NCBI GenBank assembly: GCA_046302135.1
Contig: JBKCIQ010000110.1
Coordinates: forward strand, 1 to 15,917
DNA from: AM-1111 sp046302135
Lineage (GTDB): Bacteria; Bacteroidota; Bacteroidia; B-17B0; Aurantibacillaceae
Direction: 5' to 3'
DNA length: 15,917 nt
Positions 1 to 6,986 of this stretch are shown here, piece by piece (the first letter of the stretch is position 1; every line of letters starts with the position of its first letter). The position numbers and the translations under genes are program-made. The notes below the pieces were generated by a model. The model was not told where the DNA came from, did no database searches, and worked only from the letters and a program-made list of their open reading frames with translations.

Positions 1-77
1 TTGAACCTTAAATTTATTACAACCGGAAAGGCATTGAAATTATTTTTCATCCTGTTTGCACTTTTTGCATTGTCTTC
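1..77 (+). repeat. Inverted repeat, left arm (77 bp)
   Basis: Positions 1-77 match the reverse complement of 247-323 with 7 mismatches (window positions 7, 22, 27, 44, 60, 66, 73), about 91% identity and no gaps. The match stops sharply at 77. On the left it may continue beyond the window. The arm lies inside the polysaccharide export gene on the minus strand, where it encodes about residues 86-111. Read on the plus strand it would encode a hydrophobic signal-like stretch. Confidence 0.9.
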
Positions 78-335
78 ATTAACATTGATTCTATTGAATC
101 CGTCGTTTGGGTAAATTGAAATTTGTAAAACATCTCCGTCAGAAACTTTAAATTCACTTGTTAGTGTAGAATCAAAATTATTGAAATTATACTTTGAAGG
201 CGTTTTTAACATAATGTTAGGCCTTAAAAAATTACTAATCTTACAAGAAGGCAATGCGAAAAGAGCAAACAGGATGAAAGATAATTTCAATGCCTTCCCG
301 GCTGTAATAAATTTAAAGTTCAATTTTTTATTCAT
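1..335 (-). CDS. Polysaccharide export lipoprotein, Wza/BexD-like (Poly_export), partial
   Basis: The 5' part of a gene that runs off the left edge; about 111 codons are visible and open. The start is ATG at 335-333. The product opens with a lipoprotein signal: MNKK, a basic/hydrophobic stretch (residues 14-27), then lipobox LPSC with Cys31. About 35 residues later comes EFKVSDGDVLQISIYPNDGF (residues about 61-80), which resembles the start of the polysaccharide export (Poly_export/Wza) domain, where S/PGD-V/L opens the first beta unit. The family forms the outer-membrane exit channel for capsule or exopolysaccharide. It is the third gene of a minus-strand operon after asnB and a GT4 glycosyltransferase, 33 nt behind the latter, which supports the call. 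The oddity is that codons about 86-111 and the signal-peptide codons are inverted copies of each other (see the repeat entries). Family assignment is from motif memory and only the N-terminus is seen. Confidence 0.72.
   Translation of the reverse strand, partial: MNKKLNFKFITAGKALKLSFILFALFALPSCKISNFLRPNIMLKTPSKYNFNNFDSTLTSEFKVSDGDVLQISIYPNDGFNRINVNEDNAKSANRMKNNFNAFPVVINLRF
247..323 (-). repeat. Inverted repeat, right arm (77 bp)
   Basis: Partner of the arm at 1-77, in opposite orientation, with a 169-bp spacer (78-246). It encodes residues 5-30 of the export lipoprotein, which is almost the entire signal peptide up to the residue before the lipobox cysteine. Both arms keep an open frame in both directions, so the sequence alone does not show which copy is ancestral. 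Confidence 0.9.
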
Positions 336-368
336 TATTGCTAAAAAACGAAAGCTAAGGTACTAAAA

Positions 369-1568
369 TTATCCTTTTCTACGACTCCGTTTTAAAATTG
401 AAAAGTATAAATCTTTAATATCATTTGTTAGTCTCGTATAATGAAAATTTTCATTAGCCCAAATTCTTGATTTCGTGCCGCTGTTGATTTTGTTTTCTGT
501 GTTTTTTATATAATAAACAATATTTTCTGCCATCTTTCTCAAATCTCCAACAGGAGAAATTAGCCCTAAATCGGGTGGTACAATGTCAGAAACACCTCCT
601 ACGTTAGTACTTACAACGGGCTTACCTGCAGCCATGGCTTCTATTAAGCTTACCGGGGTACCTTCGTTTAGAGAAGTTAAACAAATAATGTCCGAACCGC
701 ATAATGGGTAATCAACATTTTTTATCCAAGATGTAAAAGTTACGGTTGATTTTCTTTTGCTCGAATTGAAATCCGTAAAATCAATAGACTTACTTTTCAA
801 ATATTCTTCAATTATGTTTTTTGTTTCACCGTCACCAACTATGAAAAATCTGACGTTTGACCGAACTGTTTTTAGTACCTCTTCAATTACATCTACAAAA
901 AAAACATGGTTTTTTACAGGGGCCAGCCGCCCGATAATTGTAATTACGATTTCATTATCCTCAATAAGATATTTTTTTCTGAATGAATCTCTTTTCTCAT
1001 CAGTGTCAACATTAAACCTCCCAAGGTCAAAGCCAAGTGGAATTACTTTAATCTTTTCTTCGGGGGCAATATTAAAAGTATGGGCAAGCTCTGATTTTTG
1101 TTTGTTTGAAATTGCAATTATTGCATCTGTTTTTTTTGCTAGATAACGTTCAATATTCACGTAAAATGAAGTTTTAACTTTACCAAAATAGGAGTGAAAA
1201 ACGTGTCCGTGAAACGTATGTATAATAACGGGGACTTTCATTTTGGATGCAGCAAGCCTACCAATTGCCCCTGCCTTGCTGGCATGCGTATGAACTATAT
1301 CCGGATTGAATTCAGAAATGATTTTCTTTATTTTTCTGTATGCTGTTAAATCGCTCTTCAAGTTAATTTCACGTTTTAATTCCGGGATAATTATTGGTGA
1401 AATTCCCAGCTCATCCAAAATAAAATTTGAGCTCTCCTCGTCCTCTTCCTTATCACCGCCAATCAATAAAGTTTCAAAATCAGGAGATAAGTATTTTGTT
1501 AAATACCCTACATTGTATGTAGGGCCACCGATGTTAAAACGATTTATTATTCTTAAAACTTTTGGCAT
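369..1568 (-). CDS. Glycosyltransferase family 4 (GT-B fold)
   Basis: A 399-residue cytoplasmic or membrane-associated retaining glycosyltransferase of the GT4 type. The N-terminal domain starts KVLRIINRFNIGGPTYNV, with the GG-P-loop (residues 14-16) that lines the acceptor/donor cleft; HTHASKAG follows at about 93-100 and HTFHGH at 117-122. The C-terminal domain has GRLAPVKN (213-220), whose Arg and Lys normally hold the donor phosphates, and the family EX7E motif, E302 to E310, in EGTPVSLIEAMAAGKP. The length fits the family. The start ATG overlaps the asnB stop by one base (TGATG), so the two are translationally coupled. Its position between asnB and the export lipoprotein points to assembly of a capsule or exopolysaccharide repeat unit. 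The sugar donor and acceptor cannot be read from sequence. Confidence 0.93.
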   Translation of the reverse strand: MPKVLRIINRFNIGGPTYNVGYLTKYLSPDFETLLIGGDKEEDEESSNFILDELGISPIIIPELKREINLKSDLTAYRKIKKIISEFNPDIVHTHASKAGAIGRLAASKMKVPVIIHTFHGHVFHSYFGKVKTSFYVNIERYLAKKTDAIIAISNKQKSELAHTFNIAPEEKIKVIPLGFDLGRFNVDTDEKRDSFRKKYLIEDNEIVITIIGRLAPVKNHVFFVDVIEEVLKTVRSNVRFFIVGDGETKNIIEEYLKSKSIDFTDFNSSKRKSTVTFTSWIKNVDYPLCGSDIICLTSLNEGTPVSLIEAMAAGKPVVSTNVGGVSDIVPPDLGLISPVGDLRKMAENIVYYIKNTENKINSGTKSRIWANENFHYTRLTNDIKDLYFSILKRSRRKG

Positions 1569-3454
1569 CAGCTAAAGGAATTTTCGTTTTTCATGTACCA
1601 ATGATTAAAAACTAATAAAGCCCATGCCTTTGCGGGGGTGTCTCCCGGGTTATACGAAAATAGTTTCATTTTCAATTTTTCTATTTCTTCGTAGTTGAAA
1701 ATATCTTGGTGCTTTATGAAGTCCTTTCCCAAATAATGTTTATCAATTTTTTCCTTTAGCTGATTCTTCATCCAGCCGTGAAGCGGTATTTCAAACCCAT
1801 GTTTTTTCCTGTTAATTAATTCTTTCGGAATTAAGTTTTTAAAGGTTTCTCTCAAAATGATTTTACCTTTCTTACCGTTTGTCTTCATTTCTTCTGGAAG
1901 TGAGAATGCCCATTCAACTAATCTGTGGTCTAGAAACGGATTTCTTACTTCAAGTCCGTTCAGCATGCTCATTCTGTCTGCCTTAACAAGCATATCACCT
2001 TCCAGTACGAGTTCCATATCTTTAAGTAATATGGAATTGATTCCCTGCTCCTCGTTCAAACCTTTAAGTATATTGTTTCGGATGTCTTTTGAACGAGAAA
2101 ATTTCTCAGGATAATTCCATAGCATATTGACTTCGGCCTCTGTTGAAATACTTGCAAGTCGCCAATATTGTTCCTTAAAACCAAGTTGTGTTACGCTCCT
2201 GAATTTTTCTAGCTGTCGTATTTTATTTCCTAATGCTGAATTTCTAGATGAGCTAAAAATAGAATTGGCAAGTGGACTTAGAAACGATATCATTTTATGC
2301 GTGCGGCTGTTTTTTAGAATCCACGCCGCTCTGTGTTTGTTGTATCCAGCAAAAATTTCATCAGCACCATCTCCTGAAAGTACGGCTTTTACATGTTTTT
2401 TTGTTTTCTTGCTTAGGATGAAAAAATTCAGTGCTGACGAATCCGCAAAAGGTTCATCTAATCCATTTAAAAAATTGTCTAGCTCGCTTAACATTTCATC
2501 CTCATCAATCATGAAAGTGTAATGATTGGTGTTAAAATTTTTTGCTGCTATTTCTGCATATTTACTCTCATCGAACCAGGGGTTGTTTTTAAATCCTAAA
2601 CAGAAACTGCTTAGATTGGGATTGATACCACTGGCAAGACCGGTAATAATAGTTGAGTCGATTCCGCCGCTTAAAAAACAACCTAATGGAACATCAGCAA
2701 TCATCCGCTCCTTAACACTTGAGGTCAACAGTTCATACAAAGACTTTTGCTTGTCATTCATAGAATTCGAACTTAATTCATCCCTCAAAGAATAAAATTT
2801 TTTCAATTGAAAATCTTTTTCGTTTACAATTGCAAAATGCCCTGCCGGAATTTTATTTATATCCTTAAATACTGTTTCATTTCCTCCGAAATAATTCAAT
2901 TGAAAATAAATCGAAATTGCATCAAAGTTTAAGCTATTTTTTTTGAGAAAAGTATGTATTGCCCTGATTTCAGAACCAAAAATCAATGACCTTCCATCAA
3001 AGAAATAATAAAGCGGCTTTACGCCAAAGCGATCTCTTACCAGATAGATTTCATGATTGCTGATATCATATATTGCGGCCGAAAAAAATCCTCTAAACTC
3101 GCTGAATGCTTTCTCTTTTTTTAGCTTAAATAATTCAAGAAAGACCTCCACATCGCCCTTACTTTTAAATTTCACGCCTTTCGACTCTAACATCAACTTT
3201 ATTTCGAAAAAATTAAAGATCTCTCCGTTAAATACAATTACATATTTTCCACTACTATCAACAAATGGTTGATTTGAATCTTTTGATGTATCAATTATAG
3301 ATAATCTTGCGTGACCCATGGCTGCTCTATCGCATTTCCAAGTTTCGGAATTGTCGGGTCCGCGATGAGCAATAGATTTAACTGATAAGTCGACCGCAGA
3401 AATCAATTCATTAGTTTGGGCGCTTGTAAAAAATATACCTGTTATGCCACACAT
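1568..3454 (-). CDS. asnB: Asparagine synthase (glutamine-hydrolysing)-type amidotransferase
   Basis: A 628-residue class II amidotransferase. The glutaminase domain begins MCGITGIFF, with Cys2 as the N-terminal nucleophile after Met removal. HRGPD (30-34), FNGEIFN (75-81) and DRFGVKPLYY (141-150) follow. The ATP-pyrophosphatase synthetase domain carries LSGGIDST (261-268), and SGDGADEIFAGY lies further on. Intact motifs and full length suggest an active enzyme that takes ammonia from glutamine to amidate a carboxylate through an acyl-adenylate. Free aspartate is the classic substrate. AsnB-like enzymes that head polysaccharide operons are often suspected of amidating a sugar acid instead, and the context (coupled to a GT4 gene, then an exporter) favours that reading, though this is inference. 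It is the first gene of the leftward operon. No convincing Shine-Dalgarno is seen, as is common in Bacteroidota. Confidence 0.93.
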   Translation of the reverse strand: MCGITGIFFTSAQTNELISAVDLSVKSIAHRGPDNSETWKCDRAAMGHARLSIIDTSKDSNQPFVDSSGKYVIVFNGEIFNFFEIKLMLESKGVKFKSKGDVEVFLELFKLKKEKAFSEFRGFFSAAIYDISNHEIYLVRDRFGVKPLYYFFDGRSLIFGSEIRAIHTFLKKNSLNFDAISIYFQLNYFGGNETVFKDINKIPAGHFAIVNEKDFQLKKFYSLRDELSSNSMNDKQKSLYELLTSSVKERMIADVPLGCFLSGGIDSTIITGLASGINPNLSSFCLGFKNNPWFDESKYAEIAAKNFNTNHYTFMIDEDEMLSELDNFLNGLDEPFADSSALNFFILSKKTKKHVKAVLSGDGADEIFAGYNKHRAAWILKNSRTHKMISFLSPLANSIFSSSRNSALGNKIRQLEKFRSVTQLGFKEQYWRLASISTEAEVNMLWNYPEKFSRSKDIRNNILKGLNEEQGINSILLKDMELVLEGDMLVKADRMSMLNGLEVRNPFLDHRLVEWAFSLPEEMKTNGKKGKIILRETFKNLIPKELINRKKHGFEIPLHGWMKNQLKEKIDKHYLGKDFIKHQDIFNYEEIEKLKMKLFSYNPGDTPAKAWALLVFNHWYMKNENSFS

Positions 3455-3464
3455 TTACTAGTGT

Positions 3465-3489
3465 CAAAATTAATCTAATATCAGATTAA
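3465..3489. promoter_or_regulatory. Dyad overlapping a -7-like box upstream of asnB
   Basis: TTAATCT (3470-3476) and AGATTAA (3483-3489) are perfect 7-bp inverted arms around a 6-nt spacer. The left arm overlaps TAATTTTG read on the minus strand (3472-3465), an exact TAnnTTTG box. Transcription from this box would start only a few bases before the asnB ATG, and no clear -33 element is present, so the promoter reading is weak. The dyad is clear and could be an operator. Confidence 0.4.
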
Positions 3490-3518
3490 AACTGCCACAG
3501 TTAAATTTATAATGTTTT

Positions 3519-3534
3519 AATAATTGCAATTATT
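3519..3534. promoter_or_regulatory. 16-bp perfect palindrome beside the siaB promoter
   Basis: AATAATTGCAATTATT is a perfect 16-bp palindrome. It ends one base before the TTTG -33 box (3536-3539) of the rightward promoter, where a dimeric regulator could act on RNA polymerase. It is AT-rich, so chance cannot be excluded. Confidence 0.4.
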
Positions 3535-3535
3535 C

Positions 3536-3565
3536 TTTGTTATTTAAAACAATTTCCTAATTTTG
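3536..3565 (+). promoter_or_regulatory. Bacteroidota-type promoter for the siaB-siaC pair
   Basis: TTTG (3536-3539), an 18-nt spacer, then TAATTTTG (3558-3565) match the phylum's TTTG/TTG-N(17-23)-TAnnTTTG promoter without a mismatch. Expected transcription start is about 3570-3572, leaving a leader of about 20 nt before ATG 3590. It also shows that the in-frame TTG at 3563, inside the -7 box, cannot be the start codon. Confidence 0.7.
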
Positions 3566-3589
3566 CTAAGTCCTGATAAGGAATCGCCT

Positions 3590-4138
3590 ATGATGTTAGA
3601 TATTTACGATTTCTACGATAAAATGGAACGGCATAACATCTTGTTGTCGTTTAAAGGCGATATCACATCTGAGTTACTCACCTCCATATTACAGATTATC
3701 GAAACGAAAATGGAGGATATGCAGGAAGAACCCAAAGTCAGGAAGAAAGTTTATAATGTTTTAGTGGAATGTCTTCAAAACCTTTATCACCACATGGATG
3801 AATCAACTGCTGAGGGTGAAAGGACACGTTCAGCTATTTTCATGATTGGCCGTATAGATGGAGAATACAATATCATAACTGGCAATTATATCCTAAATGA
3901 AAATGTTGGGGGATTAAAAAGACGCTTAGATGAAGTAAACGCTTTAACAAAGGAAGAATTGAAAGAATATTACAAGAAGGTTTTGAATAATGGAGAGATG
4001 AGCTTAAAAGGCGGCGGAGGATTAGGTATGATAGATATTGCAAGAAAGACGGGGCAAAAGCTTAATTATAACTTCATGGATGTCGACGAAAAATTTTCAT
4101 TCTTTAACCTAAACATAAAAGTATCACCTAATCAATAA
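3590..4138 (+). CDS. siaB: SiaB-family protein kinase (DUF6272-like)
   Basis: A 182-residue soluble protein resembling SiaB, a GHKL-fold kinase that phosphorylates SiaC in Pseudomonas. An N-box-like segment, LVECLQNLYHHMD (58-70; E60 and N64 as likely Mg-ATP residues), and a glycine-rich G-box, KGGGGLGMIDIARKTG (140-155), are visible. The opening MMLDIYDFYDKM and internal LKRRLDEVNALTKEELKEYY fit the Bacteroidota members of the family. The start is ATG 3590, with AAGGA at 3578-3582 seven bases upstream. An upstream in-frame TTG at 3563 lies within the promoter and is rejected. The gene sits 10 nt before the siaC-like gene, so kinase and substrate are co-transcribed. It is divergent from a polysaccharide operon. 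The family call is confident; the cellular output is unknown. Confidence 0.85.
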   Translation: MMLDIYDFYDKMERHNILLSFKGDITSELLTSILQIIETKMEDMQEEPKVRKKVYNVLVECLQNLYHHMDESTAEGERTRSAIFMIGRIDGEYNIITGNYILNENVGGLKRRLDEVNALTKEELKEYYKKVLNNGEMSLKGGGGLGMIDIARKTGQKLNYNFMDVDEKFSFFNLNIKVSPNQ

Positions 4139-4148
4139 AAATAAGACT

Positions 4149-4529
4149 ATGGAAAAGTACGCAATCGAAGGAACACCAAAAACACCAACAATTAACTTCG
4201 ACCTTGAAGGTGGGGTTTTAGAGATAAAAGGAAGATCTATTCCTGAAAACTCTATTGAATTCTATAAACCATTGGTAGATAACCTTGAGAAGTATGCTGC
4301 AAGCCCAAAGCCTGCTACCAACGTAAATATTCAGTTAGAATATTTCAATACTTCTTCTTCAAAATGTATTTTGGATGTATTCAAAAAGTTAGAGGCCATT
4401 CACAAAGGAGGAAGCCAGGTAACCATCAATTGGCACTACGAAGAAGATGATGAGGATATGTTAGAAGCCGGAGAGGATTATCAAGCAATAATCAACGTGC
4501 CATTCAAAATGGTCCAAGTAGAAGAGTAA
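4149..4529 (+). CDS. siaC: SiaC-family regulatory phosphoprotein (DUF1987)
   Basis: A 126-residue acidic cytoplasmic protein. It shows the DUF1987/SiaC pattern throughout: TPKTPTINFD (9-18), GRSIPENSIEFYKPL (28-42), LEYFNTSSSKCILDV (63-77), INWHYEEDDEDMLEAGEDY (93-111). Thr68, in YFNTSS, sits at the same residue number as the threonine that SiaB phosphorylates in Pseudomonas SiaC. There, unphosphorylated SiaC activates the diguanylate cyclase SiaD, and SiaA removes the phosphate. The kinase gene lies immediately upstream, but neither a PP2C-type SiaA nor a GGDEF partner is in the window, so the target here is open. Full length, ending at a strong terminator. No clear ribosome binding site. 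Confidence 0.92.
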   Translation: MEKYAIEGTPKTPTINFDLEGGVLEIKGRSIPENSIEFYKPLVDNLEKYAASPKPATNVNIQLEYFNTSSSKCILDVFKKLEAIHKGGSQVTINWHYEEDDEDMLEAGEDYQAIINVPFKMVQVEE

Positions 4530-4547
4530 TTTTTTAATTTTTGTATC

Positions 4548-4579
4548 AGCACATTCCAAAATATGGGGTGTGCTTTTTT
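4548..4579 (+). terminator. Rho-independent terminator after siaC
   Basis: AGCACATTCC (4548-4557) pairs with GGGGTGTGCT (4565-4574): 10 bp, two of them G-T, with a 7-nt AT loop, followed directly by a T tract (4574-4579). It closes the siaB-siaC transcript. The T tract runs into the stop codon of the convergent mazG-like gene (4578), so the two ends are packed together. Confidence 0.85.
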
Positions 4580-4907
4580 ATTTCTTTAGTTTTTTGTTTT
4601 TCAAATGCCTTTTATTATCTCTTCTGGTTTTTTTTAACAAATTTTTATTGAAGGCGTCATTAAGGTTAATTCCTGTCTGATTCGCAAGGCAAAATAATAC
4701 AAACAATACATCCGCCATTTCGTCTGCAAGGTTTTTTTTCTTGTCTGATGCTTTTTCAGACTGCTCGCCGTATCTTCTCGAAATGATTCTTGCAACTTCA
4801 CCAACTTCCTCAGTTAGAATTGCCATATTGGTTAGTTCATTAAAATACCTGACACCATGTTGCTTTATCCATGCGTCAACTTTTGATTGGGCTTCTGATA
4901 TTTCCAT
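4578..4907 (-). CDS. MazG-like nucleotide pyrophosphohydrolase
   Basis: A 109-residue all-alpha NTP pyrophosphohydrolase of the small, single-domain MazG type, which hydrolyses nucleoside triphosphates to monophosphate and pyrophosphate for nucleotide-pool cleaning. The metal-binding motifs are present: EEVGE (33-37, the EExxE motif) and DEMAD (62-66, the ExxD motif). WIKQHGVRYFNELTNMAIL (13-31) forms the first helix pair. The last about 20 residues are very lysine-rich. It stands alone on the minus strand, convergent with siaC and divergent from the glycosylasparaginase gene. Which nucleotide it prefers (dCTP or house-cleaning of modified NTPs) cannot be told. Confidence 0.88.
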   Translation of the reverse strand: MEISEAQSKVDAWIKQHGVRYFNELTNMAILTEEVGEVARIISRRYGEQSEKASDKKKNLADEMADVLFVLFCLANQTGINLNDAFNKNLLKKTRRDNKRHLKNKKLKK

Positions 4908-5076
4908 AGTAGAAAGATAATCAATTTTTACAGTTTGTTACTTTACATGATGTGAGGTTAAGAATTACTTGTATTAACAAGCGCATAGTTTTAAATTTAC
5001 TTGGTCTTTACGATAGGATGATAAATTTTAAACAAATTCTAATTTTACATTTGGGACAATTAACTAAATAAACAAT
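4908..5076. promoter_or_regulatory. Divergent intergenic region, mazG / glycosylasparaginase
   Basis: 169 bp between divergent genes. TACATTTG (5046-5053) exactly matches the TAnnTTTG -7 box and lies 23 bp before the plus-strand ATG, the same distance as at siaB. However, no TTG lies at the right -33 spacing. CTTGT (4968-4972) and ACAAG (4977-4981) form a small dyad with a 4-nt spacer. No clear box was found for the mazG side. Confidence 0.35.
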
Positions 5077-6057
5077 ATGTTTTCAAGAAGGAAATTTATA
5101 AAAACCTCGGCGGTACTTACGGGGTTATCATTAATAGACAAGACCGAAGCAATGTCGGTAATTGAAAACGTTCCGACCAAGACGAATAAACCTGTTGTAA
5201 TTTCTACCTGGAAGTTTGGTTTAGAAGCGAATGAAGCCGCATGGAAAGTATTGTCTCAGGGCGGAAGAGCACTTGATGCAGTTGAGCAAGGTGTAAAGGT
5301 ACCTGAAGCTGACCCCAAAAATCAAACAGTGGGCTTGGGAGGTCGTCCTGACAGAGACGGAAAAGTTACTCTTGATGCTTGTATTATGGATGAGCTCGGT
5401 AACATTGGTGCCGTAGCATGTCTTGAAAATATTATTCATCCAATTTCGGTGGCAAGATTAGTAATGGAAAAGACTCCTCACTGGATGCTTGTTGGTGAAG
5501 GAGCATTGCAGTTCGCACTTTCCCAGGGATTCAAAAAGGAAAATTTACTTACTCCTGAATCTGAAAAAGAGTGGAGAGAATGGCTTAAAACTTCTCAATA
5601 CAAGCCTCAAATCAACATTGAAAATCACGACACCATTGGCATGTTGGCCCTTGATGTTAATGGGAATTTATCGGGAGCATGTACTACCAGTGGAATGGGA
5701 TATAAAATGCGAGGTAGAGTAGGAGATTCTCCAATAATTGGAGCAGGACTGTTTGTAGACAACGAAGTGGGTGCCGCCACAGCGACAGGACATGGCGAAG
5801 AGGTGGTAAGGGTTGCGGGTAGTCATTTGGTTGTTGAATTGATGAGGCAGGGAAAACGCCCCAAAGAAGCATGCAAACTTGCAGTAGAACGTATTATGAA
5901 GTACAGAAAAAATAAAATTCCGGAAATTCAGGTAGGCTTTATCGCTATTAACAAGTTTGGTGAGTGCGGAGGTTATTGTATTCACAGTGGCTTTCAATAC
6001 GCCGTGCAGGATCAAAGCGGAATAAAGCTTGTTGACGGTGAGTCTGCAGTAAAGTGA
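5077..6057 (+). CDS. N4-(beta-N-acetylglucosaminyl)-L-asparaginase (glycosylasparaginase), Tat-exported
   Basis: A 326-residue Ntn hydrolase of the asparaginase-2 family that cleaves the GlcNAc-Asn bond of N-glycans after peptide removal. It starts SRRKFIKTSAVLTGLSL (3-19), which fits the Tat consensus S-R-R-x-F-x-K. The mature part closely follows Elizabethkingia meningoseptica glycosylasparaginase as I remember it: STWKFGLEAN (43-52), GGRPDRDGKVTLDACIMDE (88-106). The self-cleavage site is HDTIGM with D185/T186, T186 being the new N-terminal nucleophile. GRVGDSPIIGAGLFVDNE (213-230) and ATGHGEE (236-242) form the substrate pocket. All catalytic positions look intact. Length is normal. It is monocistronic and converges with the WYL gene, whose stop lies 6 bp away. 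Confidence 0.95.
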   Translation: MFSRRKFIKTSAVLTGLSLIDKTEAMSVIENVPTKTNKPVVISTWKFGLEANEAAWKVLSQGGRALDAVEQGVKVPEADPKNQTVGLGGRPDRDGKVTLDACIMDELGNIGAVACLENIIHPISVARLVMEKTPHWMLVGEGALQFALSQGFKKENLLTPESEKEWREWLKTSQYKPQINIENHDTIGMLALDVNGNLSGACTTSGMGYKMRGRVGDSPIIGAGLFVDNEVGAATATGHGEEVVRVAGSHLVVELMRQGKRPKEACKLAVERIMKYRKNKIPEIQVGFIAINKFGECGGYCIHSGFQYAVQDQSGIKLVDGESAVK

Positions 6058-6063
6058 ATTTGC

Positions 6064-6966
6064 CTACTGGTATAATTTGGCGGCTTTTTTATGTATAACT
6101 GCAATATCTTTTACCAAAGATTTTGGTTCAATTACTTTTACAGCATCAGCATATGAAAGTATGATGCTTTTTAATTCGGGATTAATTGAAACAAAGAAAC
6201 TGAAAATAAATCCTTTTGCATTTTCTGAAAGGAGTTTTTGTGAATGATGAAGTGGCAATCTCTGTATGTATTTACCCATAAATTGGTTGAAATGTAAAAT
6301 AACTTCCTTAGGCGATTCTTTTGTGTAAATAATACCGATTGTGTCTGAAAAAACTCCTGCTGGATCTATTTTTTTATCTCTTTCAAATTTCTTCGCGTTT
6401 ACTTCAAGTGATAAAATCCTATCAAATCCAAATGTTCTAAATTCTTTTTTCCCTTCCAATTTCCCCCATACATACCACCTACCTCTGTATTCCTTAATTA
6501 AATAAGGCTCTAAAATATATTTTTTTGGTTCGTTTGAGTCGAAAGACTGATGTGTTATACAAATTGTTTTAAACTTTTTTATTGCTTCCAGCACACTTTT
6601 TATGTGTTCCGATCCTTCAAATAGCCCGGCATTTTCCATCTGAACATATTGCATGGTGTTCTTTCCGCTTTTAATGCTATCCATGAGCACGCCTGCCGTG
6701 TCATTGATAGATAATAATCGTAGAAAAATATTCATATTCGGACCTTCTAAATTTTCTATGTAATATCCTTTGTCTTTAGGATTATATTTTATCTCTACAG
6801 AAAATTCAGTACGAATCTGTTCTATGTATCTTTGTAATGTTCTTACAGATACCTCAAAGCCTTCCTCGTGTAAAAACTCACTTAATTGATTAAAATTTAT
6901 TCCGGGTCGTCTGGAAATTCTTTCAATAATAATCTGATAACATTTGAAAATGCCTTGTTTTGACAT
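6064..6966 (-). CDS. HTH/WYL-domain transcriptional regulator
   Basis: A 300-residue DNA-binding regulator. The N-terminus carries a winged-helix HTH with GINFNQLSEFLHEEGFEV followed by SVRTLQRYIEQIR (about 22-52), the recognition-helix pattern of YafY/DeoR-like WYL proteins. The WYL domain spans about 132-192: EPYLIKEYRGRWYVWG has W164-Y165-V166 in place of W-Y-L, and FRTFGFDRI (176-184) follows. A WCX-like C-terminal domain ends the protein. The open frame extends to 7122, but that part overlaps the serine hydrolase coding region. ATG 6966 begins exactly at the HTH and follows the hydrolase stop by 20 nt, so it is preferred. WYL domains are thought to bind nucleic acid or nucleotide ligands; the targets here are unknown. 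Confidence 0.88.
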   Translation of the reverse strand: MSKQGIFKCYQIIIERISRRPGINFNQLSEFLHEEGFEVSVRTLQRYIEQIRTEFSVEIKYNPKDKGYYIENLEGPNMNIFLRLLSINDTAGVLMDSIKSGKNTMQYVQMENAGLFEGSEHIKSVLEAIKKFKTICITHQSFDSNEPKKYILEPYLIKEYRGRWYVWGKLEGKKEFRTFGFDRILSLEVNAKKFERDKKIDPAGVFSDTIGIIYTKESPKEVILHFNQFMGKYIQRLPLHHSQKLLSENAKGFIFSFFVSINPELKSIILSYADAVKVIEPKSLVKDIAVIHKKAAKLYQ

Positions 6967-6986
6967 AGTTTTTAGATATAGAAGAA

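Noticed and set aside
181..366. Plus-strand 61-codon open frame starting at TTG
   Set aside because: It is antisense to the export lipoprotein start and stays open partly because of the inverted repeat. The minus-strand frame has a lipobox, a domain match and operon context.
3563..3589. TTG start for the SiaB-like gene
   Set aside because: The TTG is part of the -7 promoter box. ATG 3590 has a well-spaced AAGGA.
5221..6015. Several minus-strand open frames opposite the glycosylasparaginase
   Set aside because: Their translations are low in domain character, while the plus strand encodes a complete enzyme with all catalytic residues.
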